A DNA stretch of 64,000 bases from NCBI GenBank assembly GCA_040385105.1, contig JAZKHY010000013.1:116523-180522 (forward strand). Direction: 5' to 3'. The position numbers and the translations under genes are program-made. Of this stretch, positions 1 through 9,557 are shown piece by piece; position 1 is the first letter of the stretch; each line of letters starts with the position of its first letter. The notes below the pieces were generated by a model that was not told the origin of the DNA, ran no database searches, and was given only the letters and a program-made list of their open reading frames with translations. Source of the DNA: JACMQX01 sp040385105 (lineage in GTDB: Bacteria > Pseudomonadota > Gammaproteobacteria > Burkholderiales > Burkholderiaceae_C).

Positions 1-2
1 CA

Positions 3-1508
3 GCGCTCGGCCCGCAAGGCCAGGCCATGCTGCGCGAATTTCTGGCTGCCGCGAACACCGCAGCCAGGGACGCACCCGTCAAGAAACCGGTGGCCATGTT
101 GCCCAACACACGCGAGCTGTTCGCCCACCAGGCATTCGAAGCAATGCAGGTCTGCGACTGGCACTACAACGATGCGTTGACCCGGGTCATCAGCGAAATG
201 CTCGCGCAGGCCGAAGAAACCGGCGCGCAACGCGACTGGCGCGACGCCCAGTTCTACGGCCTCGCCCTGCAGTTGCATGAAGACCAGATCGGCCGCATCC
301 GCGCGCTTACCGGCCAGGCCATCACCGCCAGCTTCAAGCCGGACGCTGCGCACTTCGTGCCGCCGCGCGCGCCTGCGCGGGACGGACGCCTGCGCATCGG
401 CATCATGGCGCAGAACCTGCGTGACCCGCGCATCGCCAACGGGCTGGCCCGGCAACTCGCGCTGCATGACGCCTCGCGCTTTGCCATTCACCTCTATGCG
501 CCCACGCCCAGGCCTGAGGCCCGCTTGCTGGAGCCGCTGGTGCCGCATGCCGCGTCGGTCACAGAGACGGCGCACATGACCATCGACGAAGTCGTTGCGC
601 GCATGCGCCTGGACCAGCTGGACCTGTTCATGGACACCACCTTCTACACGCCCTGGTGCCGGCCCGAGATCGGGCTGCGCAGGGTCGCGCCGGTCCAGAT
701 ATGCCAGCTCACCTGGCAGCGGCACCATCCGCAGCAGTCCTACAAGTACAACATGTCGGACCACTTCCTGCATCCGGACTCTGCCAGTCCCGCGCGTTAC
801 GGTGTCACCGCACGGCTGCCGCACACCGTCTGGATGGGCGCCAATGACGACCTGCCCGAGCAGCCCGCCGCACGCGCAGACATCGGCGTGGCCGACGATG
901 CGCTGGTGCTGGGCGCCTTCATTCCCTCGGTCATGCTGGACCCGGAGACCTTCGGCATCTGGATGCAGGTGCTGCGTGCCCTGCCCGATGCCATCCTGCT
1001 GCTGCCCACCTACCCGGCCATGGCCAGGGCCAACCTCGCGCGGGAAGCGGCGGCCGCCGGCGTTTCGGCGGAGCGCCTGGTTTTCCTGGCGCGCTGCAGC
1101 CGCGCCGAGATGCTTGCACGCATGGCGCTCGCTGACCTCTTCGTTGATGCGGTCCGGTTCAATGCCAACCACGGCCTCGTGGATGCGTTGCGCATGGGCG
1201 TGCCGGCTGTGACCTTCGCCGGCAACAGCATGGCCTCGCGCCTGGGCGGCAGCATTGTGCGTGCGGCCGGGCTTGCAGACTGCGTGTATGACGACATCAA
1301 CGCCTACAGGCAGGCGATTGTGGCGCTGGGACGCAACCGGGACGCGCTGGCGCAGATGCGTGCGCGCCTTGCGGCCGCCCTGCCAACCGCTCCTCTCTTT
1401 GATACGGCACGCCGTGTGAAGGATTGGGAGGCGGCATGGACCTTCATGATCGAGCGCGAACGCGCCGGGCTGCCACCCGTTTCGTTCGACGTGCCGGAAC
1501 AAGCCTGA
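3..1508 (+). CDS. SPINDLY/OGT-like glycosyltransferase (5' partial)
   Basis: The C-terminal half resembles the GT41 (O-GlcNAc transferase/SPINDLY) catalytic region. It has an APVQ segment typical of the family (here APVQICQLTWQR) and a late block reading DALRMGVPAVTFAGNSMASR followed by an AAGL motif, which matches the UDP-sugar binding region of that family. No stop codon lies between the window edge and the first ATG at 27, so the gene probably continues upstream and the usual TPR repeats would be outside the window. The TGA stop is embedded in a dispersed palindromic repeat (1505-1560). Together with the CgeB-like enzyme near 12 kb it suggests surface or flagellin glycosylation, but no target is visible. 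Family call is fairly sure; substrate unknown. Confidence 0.75.
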   Translation, partial: ALGPQGQAMLREFLAAANTAARDAPVKKPVAMLPNTRELFAHQAFEAMQVCDWHYNDALTRVISEMLAQAEETGAQRDWRDAQFYGLALQLHEDQIGRIRALTGQAITASFKPDAAHFVPPRAPARDGRLRIGIMAQNLRDPRIANGLARQLALHDASRFAIHLYAPTPRPEARLLEPLVPHAASVTETAHMTIDEVVARMRLDQLDLFMDTTFYTPWCRPEIGLRRVAPVQICQLTWQRHHPQQSYKYNMSDHFLHPDSASPARYGVTARLPHTVWMGANDDLPEQPAARADIGVADDALVLGAFIPSVMLDPETFGIWMQVLRALPDAILLLPTYPAMARANLAREAAAAGVSAERLVFLARCSRAEMLARMALADLFVDAVRFNANHGLVDALRMGVPAVTFAGNSMASRLGGSIVRAAGLADCVYDDINAYRQAIVALGRNRDALAQMRARLAAALPTAPLFDTARRVKDWEAAWTFMIERERAGLPPVSFDVPEQA

Positions 1509-1560
1509 GCCTGTCGAAGGCTTGGCGCGGTGCATCGCATAAGGGCTTCGACAGGCTCAG
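1505..1560. repeat. REP-like palindromic repeat
   Basis: A 15-nt arm CTGAGCCTGTCGAAG (1505-1519) is matched by its exact reverse complement at 1546-1560. The right arm continues into CCCGAACGGGG. This arm type (TTCGACAGGCTCAG) is a widespread dispersed repeat in Proteobacteria. It contains the stop codon of the upstream glycosyltransferase and may also act as a transcription terminator between the convergent genes. Confidence 0.8.
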
Positions 1561-1609
1561 CCCGAACGGGGTTTGCTCAGAGGAACCGCACAGGCACGAG
1601 CCAATCGCC

Positions 1610-3499
1610 TCACCGCCCCAGCAAGTCCTTCACCTGCTGCAGCGCCGACGGGTCTTCAATCGTCGTCAGGTCGCCTGCATCGCGGCCTTCGCACACGGCC
1701 TGCAGGGCGCGGCGCAGCATCTTGCCGCTGCGGGTCTTGGGCAGCGCGGTCACGAAGTGCACCCGCGCAGGCCGGGCCACGGCGCCCAGCTGCTCATCCA
1801 CCACCTTCATGATCGCGCCTTCCAGCTTGAGCTTCGCGGCTGCATCGGCAAGGTCTGCATCACGCGCCACCACAAAAGCCATGGCCACCTGGCCCTTGAG
1901 GTTGTCAGCCACGCCCACCACAGCCACCTCGGCCACATTCGGGTGGCTGGAGATGCTCTCTTCGATCTCGCGCGTGCCAAGGCGGTGGCCGGCCACGTTG
2001 ATCACGTCGTCGGTGCGGCCCAGGATGTAGAAGTAGCCGTCCTTGTCGCGGATGCCCCAGTCGAACGTGCTGTACACCATGCGGCCGGGGATGGTGCTCC
2101 AGTAGGTCTTGACGAAGCGCTCGTCGTCGCGCCAGATGGTCTGCATGAAACCCGGCGGCATCGGGCCTTCGATCACCACCACGCCCTTCTGGCCGGGATC
2201 GGTCACTTCCTCGTTGGTGTTCTCGTCAATGATCTTCACGTTGTAGCCATACATCGGCACGCCGGGGCTGCCGAACTTGCTGGCCTTCTTTTCCACGCCG
2301 TTGGCAATGGTCAGGATGGGCCAGCCGCTCTCGGTCTGCCAGTAGTTGTCGATGATGGGCACGCCCAGGGCGCCGCTGATCCACTGCGCCGTGGGTTCGT
2401 CCAGCGGTTCGCCCGCCAGGAACAGCGCCTTGAGGCTGGACAGGTCGTACTTCTTCAGGAAGGCCGGGTCCTGCTTGCGCAGCACCCGCACCGCCGTGGG
2501 CGCACTGAACATCACGCTGACCTTGTACTTCTCGACCAGGCTCCACCAGATGCCGGCGTCCGGCCGGATCGGCAGGCCTTCATACATGATGGTGGCCATG
2601 CCCGCGATCAGCGGGCCATAGACGATGTAGCTGTGGCCCACCACCCAGCCGATGTCGCTGGTGGAGAAGTAGGTCTCGCCCGCATGGCCCTCGAAGATGT
2701 GCTTCATGCTGGCCGCCAGGGCCACCGCATAGCCGCCGGTGTCGCGCTGCACGCCCTTGGGCTTGCCAGTGGTTCCGCTGGTGTAGATGGTGTAGCTGAT
2801 GGCGTCGGAGTCCAGCCATTCGCAGTCCACCTTCGCATCCATGTGCTGTTGCCGCAGCGGTGCCCAGAGCTGGTCGCGCGATGCCTCAAGTTTCATCGGC
2901 GCGAGGCCCCGGTCCACCAGCAGCACGGCATCAGGCTTGTGGCTGGACAGGCGGATGGCTTCGTCCAGCAGCGGTTTGTACTCCACCACTTTGCCGCCAC
3001 GTGAGCCGGCGTCCGCGCTGACGATGAGCCGGGGCGCCGCGTCTTCAATGCGAGTGGCCAGCGACACCGATGCAAAGCCGCCAAACACCACGGAGTGGAT
3101 CGCGCCGATGCGGGCACAGGCCAGCATCGCAAACGCGGCCTCGGCAATCATCGGCATGTAGATCAGGACGCGGTCGCCCTTCTGCACGCCCAGGCTGCGC
3201 AGCACGGCGGCCATGCGCTGCACTTCAACATGCAGTTCGCGGAAGCTGTAAACCGTTTCCTCGTTGGTCTCGGTGGACACATGGATCAGCGCGGCCTGGT
3301 CGCCGCGGGTGGCCAGGTGCCTGTCCACCGCGTTGTGGCACAGGTTGGTGGTGCCACCGGCGAACCAGCGGGTGAACGGCGGGCGGCTGTTGTCGCAGAC
3401 CTGCTGCGGCGGCGTGTGCCAGTCAATCAGGCGGGCCTGCTCGGCCCAGAAGGTTTCGGGTTGGTCCAGCGACTGCCGGTAAAACTCTGCGTAGCCCAT
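1610..3499 (-). CDS. prpE: Propionate--CoA ligase
   Basis: Acyl-adenylate-forming enzyme of the acetyl/propionyl-CoA synthetase group, making propionyl-CoA from propionate, ATP and CoA in the cytoplasm. The start MGYAEFYRQS is chosen because GAGGAGA lies 4 nt upstream; this gives 629 residues, the normal PrpE length, and removes 12 residues of an upstream ATG. The adenylation loop YTSGTTGKPKG is at about residues 239-249. The C-terminal KTRSGKMLRR holds the catalytic lysine (about K593), which in this family is the target of regulatory acylation. It stands alone here, without prpBCD. PrpE rather than acetyl-CoA synthetase is inferred from the N-terminal sequence and length. Confidence 0.9.
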   Translation of the reverse strand: MGYAEFYRQSLDQPETFWAEQARLIDWHTPPQQVCDNSRPPFTRWFAGGTTNLCHNAVDRHLATRGDQAALIHVSTETNEETVYSFRELHVEVQRMAAVLRSLGVQKGDRVLIYMPMIAEAAFAMLACARIGAIHSVVFGGFASVSLATRIEDAAPRLIVSADAGSRGGKVVEYKPLLDEAIRLSSHKPDAVLLVDRGLAPMKLEASRDQLWAPLRQQHMDAKVDCEWLDSDAISYTIYTSGTTGKPKGVQRDTGGYAVALAASMKHIFEGHAGETYFSTSDIGWVVGHSYIVYGPLIAGMATIMYEGLPIRPDAGIWWSLVEKYKVSVMFSAPTAVRVLRKQDPAFLKKYDLSSLKALFLAGEPLDEPTAQWISGALGVPIIDNYWQTESGWPILTIANGVEKKASKFGSPGVPMYGYNVKIIDENTNEEVTDPGQKGVVVIEGPMPPGFMQTIWRDDERFVKTYWSTIPGRMVYSTFDWGIRDKDGYFYILGRTDDVINVAGHRLGTREIEESISSHPNVAEVAVVGVADNLKGQVAMAFVVARDADLADAAAKLKLEGAIMKVVDEQLGAVARPARVHFVTALPKTRSGKMLRRALQAVCEGRDAGDLTTIEDPSALQQVKDLLGR

Positions 3500-3628
3500 C
3501 GTGTCTCCTCGGTAGCATGTCATGGTAGCGCGCACCAGAACCGGCTGCTTGAGGTGGATCAGCTACCGGGCAGTGACCCCGGCATCATCCAGAATGCCCT
3601 TGCGCAGGGCTGACACGCCGCGCAGCGC

Positions 3629-4339
3629 TCAGGCCGCGTACACCACCGAGGCAATGGCCAGCACCGCGCCATGCACCGACTTCTCGGTCTGCGCGCAGCG
3701 GCAGGTCGTGTGGAAGCACTGGTAGGCCACCCAGGCCGCAACCGCCACCATGATCTGCGCCACCGGCAGCTTCCAGGCCGCGATGTTGGTTTCCGCGCCG
3801 CGGCCCGGCGTCTTGCGCAGTGCTTCCAGGCTACGGATGGCCGAGTCGATGAAGCCGAAGATATCAACCACGGTGGCGCCGGAGCGGAACACCGCGCTCA
3901 CCTCGTCCACCACGGCGCCCAGTTCCACGGCGTCACGCGCCTTGACTTCCAGCTGGCTCAGGCCTTCGCGCATTTCGTGGCGGAAGTCGTCCAGCAGTTG
4001 CATGAAAGGCGTGCCCACCGCGTTGTCGGCCAGCAGCCCCTTGCGGAACTTCCACAGGAAGGCCTGCGCATTGGCCAGGTGGTTCAGCGCCTTGAGGTTC
4101 TGCTCGGTACCCTGGAAGTACGAATGCGCGGCCAGTTCGGTGAACACATTGAGCGCCTTGCAGCGGTCGCCCTGGCGCATGTGCAGCTCCGACAGGATGA
4201 GGCATGACACCGCGCCGTCAAAGCAGTCATAAAAGCGCAGCAGCTCGATGGACTGCTCGTCCTCGATGGCGGGACGGAACTGCGCGAAAGCCGCCTTCTG
4301 GCTGGCGATGGTCTGGTGTTCCCGGCTCAACTGCTTCAT
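3629..4339 (-). CDS. Hypothetical protein with C-terminal hydrophobic segments
   Basis: I do not recognise this 236-residue protein. Residues 1-170 look soluble and helical, with charged patches and TPR-like spacing around SELHMRQGDRCKALNVF. The C-terminus has two hydrophobic stretches (near LPVAQIMVAVAAWVAYQCF and VHGAVLAIASVVYAA) separated by a Cys-containing linker (CFHTTCRC), which suggests a small membrane hairpin with the bulk in the cytoplasm. It lies between prpE and an isochorismatase-family gene on the same strand, with gaps of more than 100 bp on both sides, so an operon is not obvious. No function is proposed. Confidence 0.6.
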   Translation of the reverse strand: MKQLSREHQTIASQKAAFAQFRPAIEDEQSIELLRFYDCFDGAVSCLILSELHMRQGDRCKALNVFTELAAHSYFQGTEQNLKALNHLANAQAFLWKFRKGLLADNAVGTPFMQLLDDFRHEMREGLSQLEVKARDAVELGAVVDEVSAVFRSGATVVDIFGFIDSAIRSLEALRKTPGRGAETNIAAWKLPVAQIMVAVAAWVAYQCFHTTCRCAQTEKSVHGAVLAIASVVYAA

Positions 4340-4474
4340 GGTGGCTGCCTGCGTGATTTAGCTGGCCGCCATCGTCTTCGCGAATGCGCCCCGGCACAAT
4401 CGGCCTGACTGCCGGGGCCGCTGGCTGCGGCCCGGCCATGAGAGTTAAATCAAAAAGGCTACTTGCCCTGAACG

Positions 4475-5080
4475 TTACTTGATCAGGCCCTGCATTTGCC
4501 TGAACGCCGGGTGGTCGGCCGTGCGCAGCCATTCAAAGGCCACCATCTCGGTCGTCACCAGCTCGGCGCCCGCGCCGGCCAGCCGGTCGAATGCGGCATC
4601 GCGGTTGCGCTCGGTGCGGGAGCTGCACGCGTCCGTCACGACCCACACGTCAAACTCCTCGTCCAGCAGGTCCAGTGCCGTCTGCAGCAGGCAGACATGC
4701 GCCTCGCAGCCGGCAATCACGATGGTGTTGCGCTGGGCTGCCGCCTGCGGCACTGCTTTCTGCAGGTGCTTTGGCAGGCTGCGCGCATTGCCTTGCGGGG
4801 CTTTGGGCGCGGGCCGCAGCCACTCGCTGAGGCCGTCGGCGCAGGCGCTGAAATGCATCTTGGCCAGCGTCCTGCTGCACAGGGCGCGCAGCTCGGGCAG
4901 GTTCTCGCCCAGCTTTGCCGGATTCTGCTCGGTACCCCAGGCCGGCACCTCCATGGCCCGGGCCATCTGCGCCAGCCGCACCGCGTTGGCGGCTACAAGG
5001 CCGCCTTCAAAAATGACCGGCATGAGGCGGGCCTGGTAGTCCACCAGCACCAGTTGTGAATCTTCGGGTTCAAGCAGCAT
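4475..5080 (-). CDS. Isochorismatase-family cysteine hydrolase
   Basis: A 201-residue cysteine hydrolase of the isochorismatase fold. The family triad is visible as D14 (VLVDYQARL), K74 (LAKMHFSA) and C130 (EAHVCLLQTA). Family members hydrolyse amide or vinyl-ether bonds (nicotinamidase, YcaC-like enzymes, isochorismatase); the substrate cannot be told from sequence. GGAGACC lies just upstream of the ATG. It is probably monocistronic: the neighbouring genes on the same strand are more than 130 bp away. Fold and catalytic residues are sure; the reaction is not. Confidence 0.85.
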   Translation of the reverse strand: MLLEPEDSQLVLVDYQARLMPVIFEGGLVAANAVRLAQMARAMEVPAWGTEQNPAKLGENLPELRALCSRTLAKMHFSACADGLSEWLRPAPKAPQGNARSLPKHLQKAVPQAAAQRNTIVIAGCEAHVCLLQTALDLLDEEFDVWVVTDACSSRTERNRDAAFDRLAGAGAELVTTEMVAFEWLRTADHPAFRQMQGLIK

Positions 5081-5214
5081 GGGGTCTCCTTCAAGACCTC
5101 ATTATCCCGGCCGCGCGGGCCGGTTGCGTTGGAAAAAGCAGGCAGCCGGGGGAAGGGCTTGTTGATATTCCCCCGGCTGCCATCTCAAAACCCGCCGGGC
5201 CTTCAAAGAGGCGG

Positions 5215-6411
5215 CTAACGGGCTCCCAACGCGACCGGCATTGTTTCGGGCAGGTGCGACACAAAGGCGCCAGGCGGCAGGTTGCCGGGCACCACCACCG
5301 TGGCCGCATCCGCAGACAGCGTGGTCTCGGGCGGCAGCGGCTGGCCGGCGGCGCCGCTGCGCGCCGCCTCCTGGATTTCGCGCAGGTCGGCGCACAGGTC
5401 GGCATGCACACCGTCAATCGTGGCTTCGGCCGTGCCCACGGTGTCTATTACCAGGACCGGCGCCATGACGACTTCCTCGCCGTTCACCACCAGCTCAACC
5501 CGCAGCGGGTTGCCCAGGTGGCGCGCAATGGCCTGCAGCGCCTTGTCGCGGTTCAGCCCCGGCATCATGACGGTGAATTCCGCCGGGCCGGTGCGGGCCA
5601 CCAGGCCGCGGCTGCCCGCGATGGCCTTGAGCCTCTCAACCAGCAGCGCCAGCGACTTGTGCCCCGCCTTGCGGCCGAACATCTCGCGCACGGCCAGCAG
5701 GTCGTCGCAGCCGAACACGGCCACCGTGGCGGCGCGCTTCTCGCGCCGGCATTCGCGCAGCAGCACGTCGCCGTGGATCATCAGCCCTTCCTTGTTCAGC
5801 AGGCCGGTGGTGCGGTCCAGGCGGCTTTGCTCCAGCTGCTCATCGGGCTTGCGCATCGCCTCGCCCAGCGGCATGAACAGGACCAGCGGGAACACCAGCA
5901 GGAAGCCGGCCTGGGCGATGTCTGCCGCGCCGGCATCACCGCGCACTGCACTGGAAAGGGCAAACTCCACCACGGCCAGGGCCACCAGCGCCATGCCCCA
6001 GCGCGGCTTGAGCATGAACGCATAGGTCAGCACCGGGATGGCGGTCCAGAAGAAAAACGGCCCGCCCGGCCCTCCCAGCCTGTTGTCGATGTGGGTATGC
6101 AGCAGGTAGGCCGCGCAGATCAGCAGCGCGCCGTGCAGGAACATCCGGCCCTGGCGGCGCGACGGGAAGAGGTGGCACCACTTGCCGAGCACCCCGGCAT
6201 ACAGCACAAAGAGCCAGAGGGCAGGAAGGTCCGGGAACGAGAGCAGCGCGACCCAGGCCGTGTAGGCCGACAGGGACCAGGACACCCAGGGCTCGATCCG
6301 TGCAATGGTCAGGGAGATCCGGCCGCCGCCGGCCGGCCGGGGCGCAGCTGCGCTGCGGGCAAGCGTGCCCGGCTGTGACAAGGGGGCTGGCTGGCTGTGA
6401 ACTGCACTCAT
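5215..6411 (-). CDS. Membrane protein with degenerate GGDEF domain
   Basis: Residues of about 40-190 hold several hydrophobic membrane segments. They are followed by DRTTGLLNKEG, the usual opening of a GGDEF domain (DxLTGLxNR). The signature loop itself reads ARTGPAEF where an active diguanylate cyclase has RGGDEF, so the catalytic glycine/aspartate pair is lost. It is therefore more likely a signalling or scaffold protein than a c-di-GMP synthase. The gene is divergent from a sensor kinase/response regulator pair starting at 6573, which suggests a functional link. The last 50 residues are low-complexity and unassigned. Confidence 0.75.
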   Translation of the reverse strand: MSAVHSQPAPLSQPGTLARSAAAPRPAGGGRISLTIARIEPWVSWSLSAYTAWVALLSFPDLPALWLFVLYAGVLGKWCHLFPSRRQGRMFLHGALLICAAYLLHTHIDNRLGGPGGPFFFWTAIPVLTYAFMLKPRWGMALVALAVVEFALSSAVRGDAGAADIAQAGFLLVFPLVLFMPLGEAMRKPDEQLEQSRLDRTTGLLNKEGLMIHGDVLLRECRREKRAATVAVFGCDDLLAVREMFGRKAGHKSLALLVERLKAIAGSRGLVARTGPAEFTVMMPGLNRDKALQAIARHLGNPLRVELVVNGEEVVMAPVLVIDTVGTAEATIDGVHADLCADLREIQEAARSGAAGQPLPPETTLSADAATVVVPGNLPPGAFVSHLPETMPVALGAR

Positions 6412-6572
6412 GGTCCCTGACTCCTGGATCTTGCGATGGATGCGCCTTTGCGCGATGGGTTGATGAGACCATGCGGCGCCGCCGCGCCCTTAGGCAATAT
6501 CGCCCGCCCCCCTTAAGGAATTTCCCGACGCGGCCGGGCCGCGCGCTAAACTGCGCTGGGCTGCCGACCGGC

Positions 6573-7697
6573 ATGCCCACACCACCCGCAAGCCGCAACC
6601 CCATCGTGCAAGACAACACCTCCGCCCTGCCGTCCATCCGCGTCCTCTGTGTGGAAGACCGCGCCGACGATGTCGAGCTGATCACGTTTGCACTGGAGCG
6701 CGCCGACCCGGCCCACCGCTACCTGATCGACCATGTGGACGACGCCAAGGGCTTCAACGCCGCGCTGCAAAAAGGCATGGACGTCATCCTGTGCGACTAC
6801 AACCTGCCGCAGTTCTCGCCCTATGCCGCGCTCAAGCTGCTGGCCGAGCGCCGCCTGACCGTGCCGCTGGTGGTGGTGACGCAGGCCATCGGCGAGGAGG
6901 CGGCCGTCAACGTGCTGCGCCACGGCGCGGTGGACTATGTCACCAAGGACAAGCTCGGCACGCTGCCGCAGGTGATCGCGCGAGTCATGTCCGACCGCAG
7001 GCGCATGCTGGAGGAGCAGCGCCTGACGACCGAGCTGGACTCGGCCTACCGGCGCCTGAAGAAGCTGTCCACCCGCCTGGTGGCCGCGCAGGAGCGCGAG
7101 CGCACCATCATCTCGCGCGAGCTGCACGACGTGCTCGGCCAGACGCTGACCGGCATGGTCATCCACCTGCATGCCGCCCGCAAGGCCGCCGACCCGCAAG
7201 CCGCCACCGCCTTCACCGACACGGCCATGCAGATGGCGCAGGAGGCGGTGCAGCAGGTCAAGACGCTGTCATTCTCGCTGCGGCCGGCCCAGCTGGACCT
7301 GCTGGGCCTGGTGGCGGCGGTGCGCTCGGCGCTGCAGCGCCTGGCCGACCCGGCCGGCGTGCGGGTGAGCATGACCACCCGCGGCACCGAGCCTGCAAAG
7401 CTCAGCGAGACCGCATCCGTCGCCGTGCGGCTGGTGCAGGAAGCCGTGACCAACACCCTGCGCCATGCCGGCGCCAGCCGCATCTCGGTGCGGCTGCGCT
7501 TCCTGCCGGCGGACCGCATCGCCCTCATCATCGCCGACAACGGCAAGGGCTTTGACAAGGACTTCATCCTCGACGGCCAGCCCAGCGAAAAGAACCTGGG
7601 CGTGTACGGCATGATCGAGCGCACCGAGCTGGCCGGGGGCAGCCTTTCCATCCGCACGCGGCCCGGGCATGGCGTGATCATCCGGGCGCTCCTGTAA
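6573..7697 (+). CDS. Hybrid receiver-histidine kinase (HisKA_3 type)
   Basis: An N-terminal receiver domain (VLCVEDRADDVEL, phospho-acceptor Asp in VILCDYNLP) is followed by a coiled coil and a NarX/DegS-type dimerisation and phosphotransfer domain with the H-box SRELHDVLGQ. The C-terminal ATPase domain shows the N-box EAVTNTLRHA and G-boxes DNGKGFD and GVYGMIER. No membrane segment is present, so it is cytosolic and gets its input through the receiver. Start is uncertain: ATG 6573 gives 374 residues, GTG 6606 is possible, and the in-frame extension up to 6300 overlaps the divergent gene. It is followed 86 bp later by a LuxR-type regulator, its likely partner. Confidence 0.85.
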   Translation: MPTPPASRNPIVQDNTSALPSIRVLCVEDRADDVELITFALERADPAHRYLIDHVDDAKGFNAALQKGMDVILCDYNLPQFSPYAALKLLAERRLTVPLVVVTQAIGEEAAVNVLRHGAVDYVTKDKLGTLPQVIARVMSDRRRMLEEQRLTTELDSAYRRLKKLSTRLVAAQERERTIISRELHDVLGQTLTGMVIHLHAARKAADPQAATAFTDTAMQMAQEAVQQVKTLSFSLRPAQLDLLGLVAAVRSALQRLADPAGVRVSMTTRGTEPAKLSETASVAVRLVQEAVTNTLRHAGASRISVRLRFLPADRIALIIADNGKGFDKDFILDGQPSEKNLGVYGMIERTELAGGSLSIRTRPGHGVIIRALL

Positions 7698-7783
7698 ACA
7701 TTACCGGGGCGCGGTGAAAGCGCGGGTTGTGGGTTTGCCCTGTCCGGGCTATAACAGTGCACAGAACAAGCCGAACAGGGATC

Positions 7784-8431
7784 ATGAAAAACACCTCCAG
7801 CGCAAGCACCGTCCGTATCGTGCTCGCAGACGACCATGACCTGGTCCGCTCCGGCATCAAGGCCCTGCTGTCGATGGTTGACGGCGTGGAAGTCATCGCC
7901 GAAGCCCGTTCCGGCCAGGAGCTCATCACACTGGTCGAGTCCCTCACGCCCGACCTCGTCATGACCGACATCTCCATGCCCGGCATGGACGGCATCACCG
8001 CCATTGCCCACCTCAAGCAGAGCCGGCCCGGCGTGAAGCTGCTGGTGCTGTCCATGTACGACACGGTGGACTTCGTCAAGCGCGCGGTGGCCAGCGGCGC
8101 CAGCGGCTACCTCATGAAGGACGCGCCGCCGTTCGAGCTGGAGCAGGCCGTCAAGAGCGTCATGGCCACCGGCAGCTACTTCAGCCCCACCATTGCGCAG
8201 CGCCTGCTGCAGCCGTCAGAGCCCACCGTGAGCGAGGAGCTCACCGAGCGGCAGATCGAGATCCTCACGCTCATCGCGCAGGGCCGTGCTTCCAAGGAAA
8301 TCGCCTACGACCTCGGCCTCAGCCCCAAGACAGTGGACGTGCACCGCGCCCGCATCATGGAGCGGCTGCAGATCAACGACATTGCCAGCCTCACGCTCTA
8401 TGCTGTGCGCAAGGGCCTGATCAAGCCCTGA
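7784..8431 (+). CDS. NarL/LuxR-family response regulator
   Basis: A 215-residue two-domain regulator. The N-terminal receiver has LADDHDLVRSG and the phosphorylated Asp in VMTDISMPGMDG. The C-terminal LuxR helix-turn-helix has LTERQIEILTLIAQGRASKE and the recognition helix in LSPKTVDVHRARIME. ATG 7784 is chosen because CAGGG precedes it; an in-frame ATG at 7727 adds 19 unlikely residues. It follows the HisKA_3 kinase and very probably forms a two-component system with it. Target genes are not evident; the divergent degenerate GGDEF gene is a candidate. Confidence 0.9.
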   Translation: MKNTSSASTVRIVLADDHDLVRSGIKALLSMVDGVEVIAEARSGQELITLVESLTPDLVMTDISMPGMDGITAIAHLKQSRPGVKLLVLSMYDTVDFVKRAVASGASGYLMKDAPPFELEQAVKSVMATGSYFSPTIAQRLLQPSEPTVSEELTERQIEILTLIAQGRASKEIAYDLGLSPKTVDVHRARIMERLQINDIASLTLYAVRKGLIKP

Positions 8432-8444
8432 CCAGCGCGGAAAC

Positions 8445-9557
8445 TCAGGGCGCCAGCCGCAGCAGCTTGCCCTGCCGGCTGTCGGTCAGCACATAGAGCA
8501 GGCCGTCCGGGCCCTGGCGCACATCGCGCACCCGCTCACCGACTTCAATCTTGTGCTCCCGCGCCACCTTGCCGCCCGACAGCTCGATACGGTCGAGGTA
8601 GGCGAACTTCAGCGAGCCGACGAACAGGTTGCCCTTCCAGCCCGGGCCGTATCTGTCGCTGGTCAGGAAGGCCATGCCCGACGGTGCGATGGACGGCTTC
8701 CAGTAGTGAAGCGGCTGCTCCAGGCCGGCGCGGGCCGTGATGCCCTCGCCAATCGTGCCGCCGCCATAGTTCTCGCCATAGGTAATGACGGGCCAGCCGT
8801 AGTTGAGCCCGGCTTTCGGAACGTTGATCTCGTCGCCCCCCTGCGGGCCATGCTCATGCATCCAGAAGCTGCCGTCCGGCGCGATGGCGCCGCCCTGCCC
8901 GTTGCGGTGGCCGTAGCTCCAGATCTCGGGCAAGGCGCCGGCGCGGCCGGCAAACGGGTTGTCTTTGGGCGCGGAGCCGTCCTTGTTGATGCGGATGACC
9001 TTGCCAATGTGGTTGTCCAGCTTCTGCGCGTCCTGCATGCGGCCGTAACGGTCGCCCAGCGTCATGTAGAGCGTGCCGTCCTTCGCCTCGGCAATGCGGC
9101 AGCCGAAGTGGGCCGAGCTCTGCACCTTGGGCTTCTGGCTGAAGATCACCTGCACAGATTGCAGCCCGGCCGCATCGGCCGGCAACGTGGCGGTGGCAAG
9201 CGCCGTGCTGTTGCCACCCTGCCCGGGCTCGGAAAAGCAGAAGAAGATCCGGCGGTTCTGCGCAAAGGCCGAATCCGTGACCACGTCCAGCAGGCCGCCC
9301 TGCCCGCCTGCCGCCACCGCCGGCACGCCGGACAGGGGCGCGCCCAGTTTGCCATCGGCCGCAACAACCCGCATGCGGCCCGGCCGCTCGGTGACCAGAA
9401 AGCTGCCGCCCGGCAGGAAAGCCACCGCCCACGGGTTCTCCAGGCCGCCGGCCACCGTCTCCTGCCGCGCGGTTTGCGCATGGGCTGCGCCCAAAGCCAG
9501 GGCCGCACCTGCGGCAAGCAGCGACAGGGCAAAACGGCGGCTCAATATTTCAGGCAT
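8445..9557 (-). CDS. PQQ-dependent aldose sugar dehydrogenase family protein
   Basis: A 370-residue secreted beta-propeller of the soluble glucose/aldose dehydrogenase (YliI/Asd) family. It starts with a signal peptide (MPEILSRRFALSLLAAGA to an AHA cleavage site). Propeller blades show LENPWAVAFLPGG, IWSYGHRNGQGGAI, WMHEHGPQGGDEIN and LNYGWPVITYGENY, the family's PQQ/calcium-site motifs. It would oxidise aldoses in the periplasm and pass electrons to the respiratory chain. The start is set by GGGAG upstream of ATG 9557 rather than the ATG at 9623. It converges with the LuxR regulator with only 13 bp between stops. Confidence 0.88.
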   Translation of the reverse strand: MPEILSRRFALSLLAAGAALALGAAHAQTARQETVAGGLENPWAVAFLPGGSFLVTERPGRMRVVAADGKLGAPLSGVPAVAAGGQGGLLDVVTDSAFAQNRRIFFCFSEPGQGGNSTALATATLPADAAGLQSVQVIFSQKPKVQSSAHFGCRIAEAKDGTLYMTLGDRYGRMQDAQKLDNHIGKVIRINKDGSAPKDNPFAGRAGALPEIWSYGHRNGQGGAIAPDGSFWMHEHGPQGGDEINVPKAGLNYGWPVITYGENYGGGTIGEGITARAGLEQPLHYWKPSIAPSGMAFLTSDRYGPGWKGNLFVGSLKFAYLDRIELSGGKVAREHKIEVGERVRDVRQGPDGLLYVLTDSRQGKLLRLAP

